A stretch of DNA of 64,000 bases from Streptomyces hygroscopicus (lineage in GTDB: Bacteria; Actinomycetota; Actinomycetes; Streptomycetales; Streptomycetaceae). A program made the position numbers and the translations under genes. This document shows, piece by piece, positions 61,365-64,000 of this stretch (its first letter is position 1; every line of letters begins with the position of its first letter). The stretch lies in NCBI GenBank assembly GCA_002021875.1, contig CP018627.1, forward strand, positions 11,036,001 to 11,100,000. The letters are read 5' to 3'. The notes beneath the pieces are model-generated. The model saw nothing but the letters and a program-made list of their open reading frames with translations, made no database searches and had not been told where the DNA came from.

Positions 61365-64000
61365 ATGACGATCTCACCCGACCGCCTCGTCGACGCGCTT
61401 CGCTCCTCGGTCAAGGAGACCGAGCGACTGCGGGAGCACAACCGGGCCCTGACCGAAGCGGCCAGGGAGCCGATCGCCGTGGTGGCGATGGCCTGCCGCC
61501 TGCCCGGCGGCGCCGACTCGCCGGAGAAGCTGTGGCAGTTGGTGGACTCCGGCCGGGACGTGCTCGCGCCCTTCCCCCGGGACCGGAACTGGGACCTGGA
61601 GTCCCTCAGCCCCTTCGCCACGGACGCCTACTTCATCGACGACGTGGGCGGATTCGACGCCGATCTGTTCGGCATCTCGCCCCGCGAGGCAGCCGCGATG
61701 GACCCGCAGCAGCGGCTGCTGCTGGAGGCGGCCTGGGAGGTGTTCGAACGCGCCGGATACGCGCCCGACGCGCTGCGGGAGAGCAGCACCGGCGTGTTCG
61801 TCGGCGCGGGCCCGGGCGACTACCTGATCCGCCTCCTGGACAACCCGGACGCCGCGGAGGGCTACGTCGCCACCGGTACGGCGCCGAGTGTCACCTCCGG
61901 ACGGATCGCCTACACCTTCGGCCTGCGCGGACCCGCTGTCACGGTCGACACCGCCTGTTCCTCGGGCCTGGTCGCCCTGCATCTGGCCGCACAGGCGCTG
62001 CGCAAGGGCGACTGCTCGAAGGCGCTGGTCGCCGGTGTCTCGGTGATCTCCGCACCGCACGGGTTCGTCGAAATCTCCAAGCAGGGCGGTCTGGCGGCCG
62101 ATGGGCGCTGCAAGGCGTTCGCCGACGCCGCCGACGGCACCAACTTCGGTGAGGGTGTCGCCGCGGTGCTCGTCGAGCGGCTGTCCGACGCCCGGCGGCT
62201 CGGACACCCGGTACTCGCCGTCGTACGCGGGTCCGCGATCAACCAGGACGGCGCCTCCAACGGGCTGTCCGCGCCCAACGGTGCCGCCCAGGAAGAGGTG
62301 ATCCGGCAGGCGCTCGCCGACGCCGGAGTCCCCGCCGACGAGGTCGACGCCGTCGAGGCGCACGGCACCGGCACCACCCTGGGCGACCCCATCGAGGCGG
62401 ACGCCCTGCTGGCCACCTACGGCCGGGACCGCGAGCACCCCCTGTGGCTGGGCTCGGTGAAGTCCAACGTCGGGCATACGCAGTCGGCCGCCGGGCTGGT
62501 CGGTCTGATCAAAATGGTGCAGGCGCTGCGCGCGGGCCGGCTGCCGATGACCCTGCATGTCGACCGGCCGTCCCGGCACGTCGACTGGTCCGGTGGCCCG
62601 GTGCGCCTGCTGCGCGAGGCCCGGCCGTGGCCCGCCGCCGACCGCCCGCGCCGGGCGGGCATCTCGTCGTTCGGGATCAGCGGGACCAACGCGCACGTCA
62701 TCGTGGAGGACGTTGCCGCGCCCGAGGAGCAGCCCCGTACGGAGCACTCCGGCCCGGTGCCGCTCATCCTGTCCGGCAGGTCCGAGAGCGCTCTGCGCGC
62801 CCAGGCGGCCCGGCTGCGCTCGCACCTGCTGGAGCGCGAGGAGCCGGTGGCCGATGTCGCGTTCACACTGGCGACCACGCGCGCGCGGTTTCCGCACCGG
62901 GCCGTGCTGCCGGTGCACGACCGTGCCGAGGCGATCGAGGCGCTGCACGCCGTGGCCCTGGGGGAGCGGGTACTCGGAGCCGGTCAGCGGGCTCGCGGGG
63001 AGCGGGTCGTGTTCGTCTTCCCCGGACAGGGCTCCCAGTGGGCCGGGATGGGCGCCCGGCTGTGGGACGAGTCACCGGTGTTCGCCGAGGCCATGCAGGA
63101 CTGCGAGAAGGCCCTGTCCGCGTACGTCGACTGGTCGTTGCGGGAGGTGTTGTCCGACGAAGAGGCGCTGGCCCAGGTCGACATCGTGCAGCCGGCGCTG
63201 TGGGCGGTCATGGTCTCGCTCGCCGCGCTGTGGCGCTCGTTCGGCGTCGAGCCCGCCGCGGTGATCGGCCACTCCCAGGGCGAGATCGCCGCCGCCTGCG
63301 TCAGCGGTGGCCTGTCCCTGGAGGACGGCGCCCGCATCGTGGCGCTGCGCAGCCGTCTCATCCGCGAGCGGCTGTCCGGGCGCGGCGCGATGATGTCGGT
63401 GATGGCCCCGCCGGACCGGGTGCGCGAGCTGCTGGCGGACGACGGGAAGAGCGCCGTGTCGATCGCGGCCGTCAACGGGCCGCAGAACGTGACCATTTCC
63501 GGTGACCCGGCGGCGCTGGACGACGTCGAGCGCCGTCTGTCGGCCGCCGGGATCATGCGCTGGCGGCTGGCCGGGGTGGATTTCGCCGCCCACTCGCCCC
63601 ATGTCGACGGGATCGAGGCCGACCTGCTGGCGGCTTTGGCACCGGTTCGGCCCCGCCAGGGGGACGTGCCGTTCTATTCCACGGTGACCACCTCCCGCCT
63701 GGACACGACGGCGCTGGACGCCGGGTACTGGTCCCGCAACCTGCGGCAGACGGTGAACTTCGCCGACACGATGGACGTCCTCGTACGGGACGGACACGAG
63801 GTCATGGTCGAGGTCAGCCCACATCCCGTGCTCGCGCACACCACCGCCGCGGGCCCGGTGCTGGACACTCTGCGCCGCGACGACGGCGGGCTGCACCGGA
63901 TGCTGACCTCGCTGGCCGCCGCCGACCTGCACGGCCTGCCCGTGGACTGGACCGTGGCGCTGCCGGAGGCGCGGGCCGTGGAGCTGCCGACGTACCCGTT
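61365..64000 (+). CDS. Type I PKS: module 9 KS-AT..., cut by the right edge
   Basis: The 5' 878 codons of another PKS, open to the window end. I chose the ATG at 61365, eight bases after GAAGGA; an in-frame ATG at 61356 overlaps the previous stop. The docking helix (residues 1-33, [19 protein letters not shown]) is of the class seen on the second PKS gene, matching the tail of the gene before it. KS spans about 36-450 (DTACSSG) and AT about 546-835. The AT has GHSQG, but the specificity block reads FAAHSPH instead of YASH or HAFH, so the extender unit is uncertain and may be unusual. The window ends in the post-AT linker (ELPTYP). Later domains are not visible. Confidence 0.93.
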   Translation, partial: MTISPDRLVDALRSSVKETERLREHNRALTEAAREPIAVVAMACRLPGGADSPEKLWQLVDSGRDVLAPFPRDRNWDLESLSPFATDAYFIDDVGGFDADLFGISPREAAAMDPQQRLLLEAAWEVFERAGYAPDALRESSTGVFVGAGPGDYLIRLLDNPDAAEGYVATGTAPSVTSGRIAYTFGLRGPAVTVDTACSSGLVALHLAAQALRKGDCSKALVAGVSVISAPHGFVEISKQGGLAADGRCKAFADAADGTNFGEGVAAVLVERLSDARRLGHPVLAVVRGSAINQDGASNGLSAPNGAAQEEVIRQALADAGVPADEVDAVEAHGTGTTLGDPIEADALLATYGRDREHPLWLGSVKSNVGHTQSAAGLVGLIKMVQALRAGRLPMTLHVDRPSRHVDWSGGPVRLLREARPWPAADRPRRAGISSFGISGTNAHVIVEDVAAPEEQPRTEHSGPVPLILSGRSESALRAQAARLRSHLLEREEPVADVAFTLATTRARFPHRAVLPVHDRAEAIEALHAVALGERVLGAGQRARGERVVFVFPGQGSQWAGMGARLWDESPVFAEAMQDCEKALSAYVDWSLREVLSDEEALAQVDIVQPALWAVMVSLAALWRSFGVEPAAVIGHSQGEIAAACVSGGLSLEDGARIVALRSRLIRERLSGRGAMMSVMAPPDRVRELLADDGKSAVSIAAVNGPQNVTISGDPAALDDVERRLSAAGIMRWRLAGVDFAAHSPHVDGIEADLLAALAPVRPRQGDVPFYSTVTTSRLDTTALDAGYWSRNLRQTVNFADTMDVLVRDGHEVMVEVSPHPVLAHTTAAGPVLDTLRRDDGGLHRMLTSLAAADLHGLPVDWTVALPEARAVELPTYP

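Overview
The window is high-GC DNA from an actinomycete, most likely Streptomyces or a close relative. The evidence is strong third-position G/C codon bias, GTG/TTG starts, a DmdR/IdeR-type iron box, a hydroxamate siderophore synthetase and a large modular type I polyketide synthase (PKS). I see no tRNA, rRNA, CRISPR array, insertion sequence or origin.

Region 1 (about 1-13,320) is the 3' part of a siderophore locus. It holds a non-ribosomal peptide synthetase (NRPS) cut by the left edge (A-T-E / C-A-T-E / C-A-T), a translationally coupled ABC half-transporter, and a convergent enterochelin-esterase-like hydrolase. Hand-read specificity codes of the three A domains (DINYWGGIG, DFWNIGMVH, DMENLGLIN) match the set I know for coelichelin synthetase CchH (formyl-hydroxyornithine, threonine, hydroxyornithine). 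I therefore call these genes cchH, cchI and cchJ. A 19-bp iron box lies just upstream of cchJ.

Region 2 (13,360-17,860) is a short accessory block. It has an amidohydrolase that starts 47 bp beyond the iron box, a small GNAT acetyltransferase resembling N-acetylglutamate synthase, and an unusual 711-residue protein in which a TetX-like flavin monooxygenase is fused in frame to a complete LysR-type regulator through a tandem-repeat linker.

Region 3 (18,139 to the right edge) is one strand-uniform type I PKS locus. In gene order the modules are: loading KSQ-AT-ACP; M1 KS-AT-DH-KR-ACP; M2 KS-AT-(dead DH)-KR-ACP; M3 KS-AT-ACP; M4 KS-AT-DH-ER-KR-ACP; M5 KS-AT-ACP; M6 KS-AT-KR-ACP; a cytochrome P450 gene; M7 KS-AT-DH-KR-ACP; M8 KS-AT-DH-ER-KR-ACP; and M9 KS-AT, cut by the right edge. 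Two classes of docking termini pair consistently along the row, supporting colinear use of the genes. The predicted chain starts from propionate and uses methylmalonate at most steps. It is expected to carry one alkene and one hydroxyl near the starter, two unreduced ketones, a second hydroxyl, a methyl-branched alkene and reduced methylene units. No thioesterase lies in the window, so chain release is encoded elsewhere. I do not recognise the product.

The most unusual features are the monooxygenase-LysR fusion, an orphan PKS C-terminal tail between the second and third PKS genes that looks like the scar of a lost gene, G-rich KS and AT tracts copied almost identically between modules, a nucleotide-binding domain in CchI lacking its catalytic motifs, and a non-canonical condensation-domain motif in the third NRPS module.
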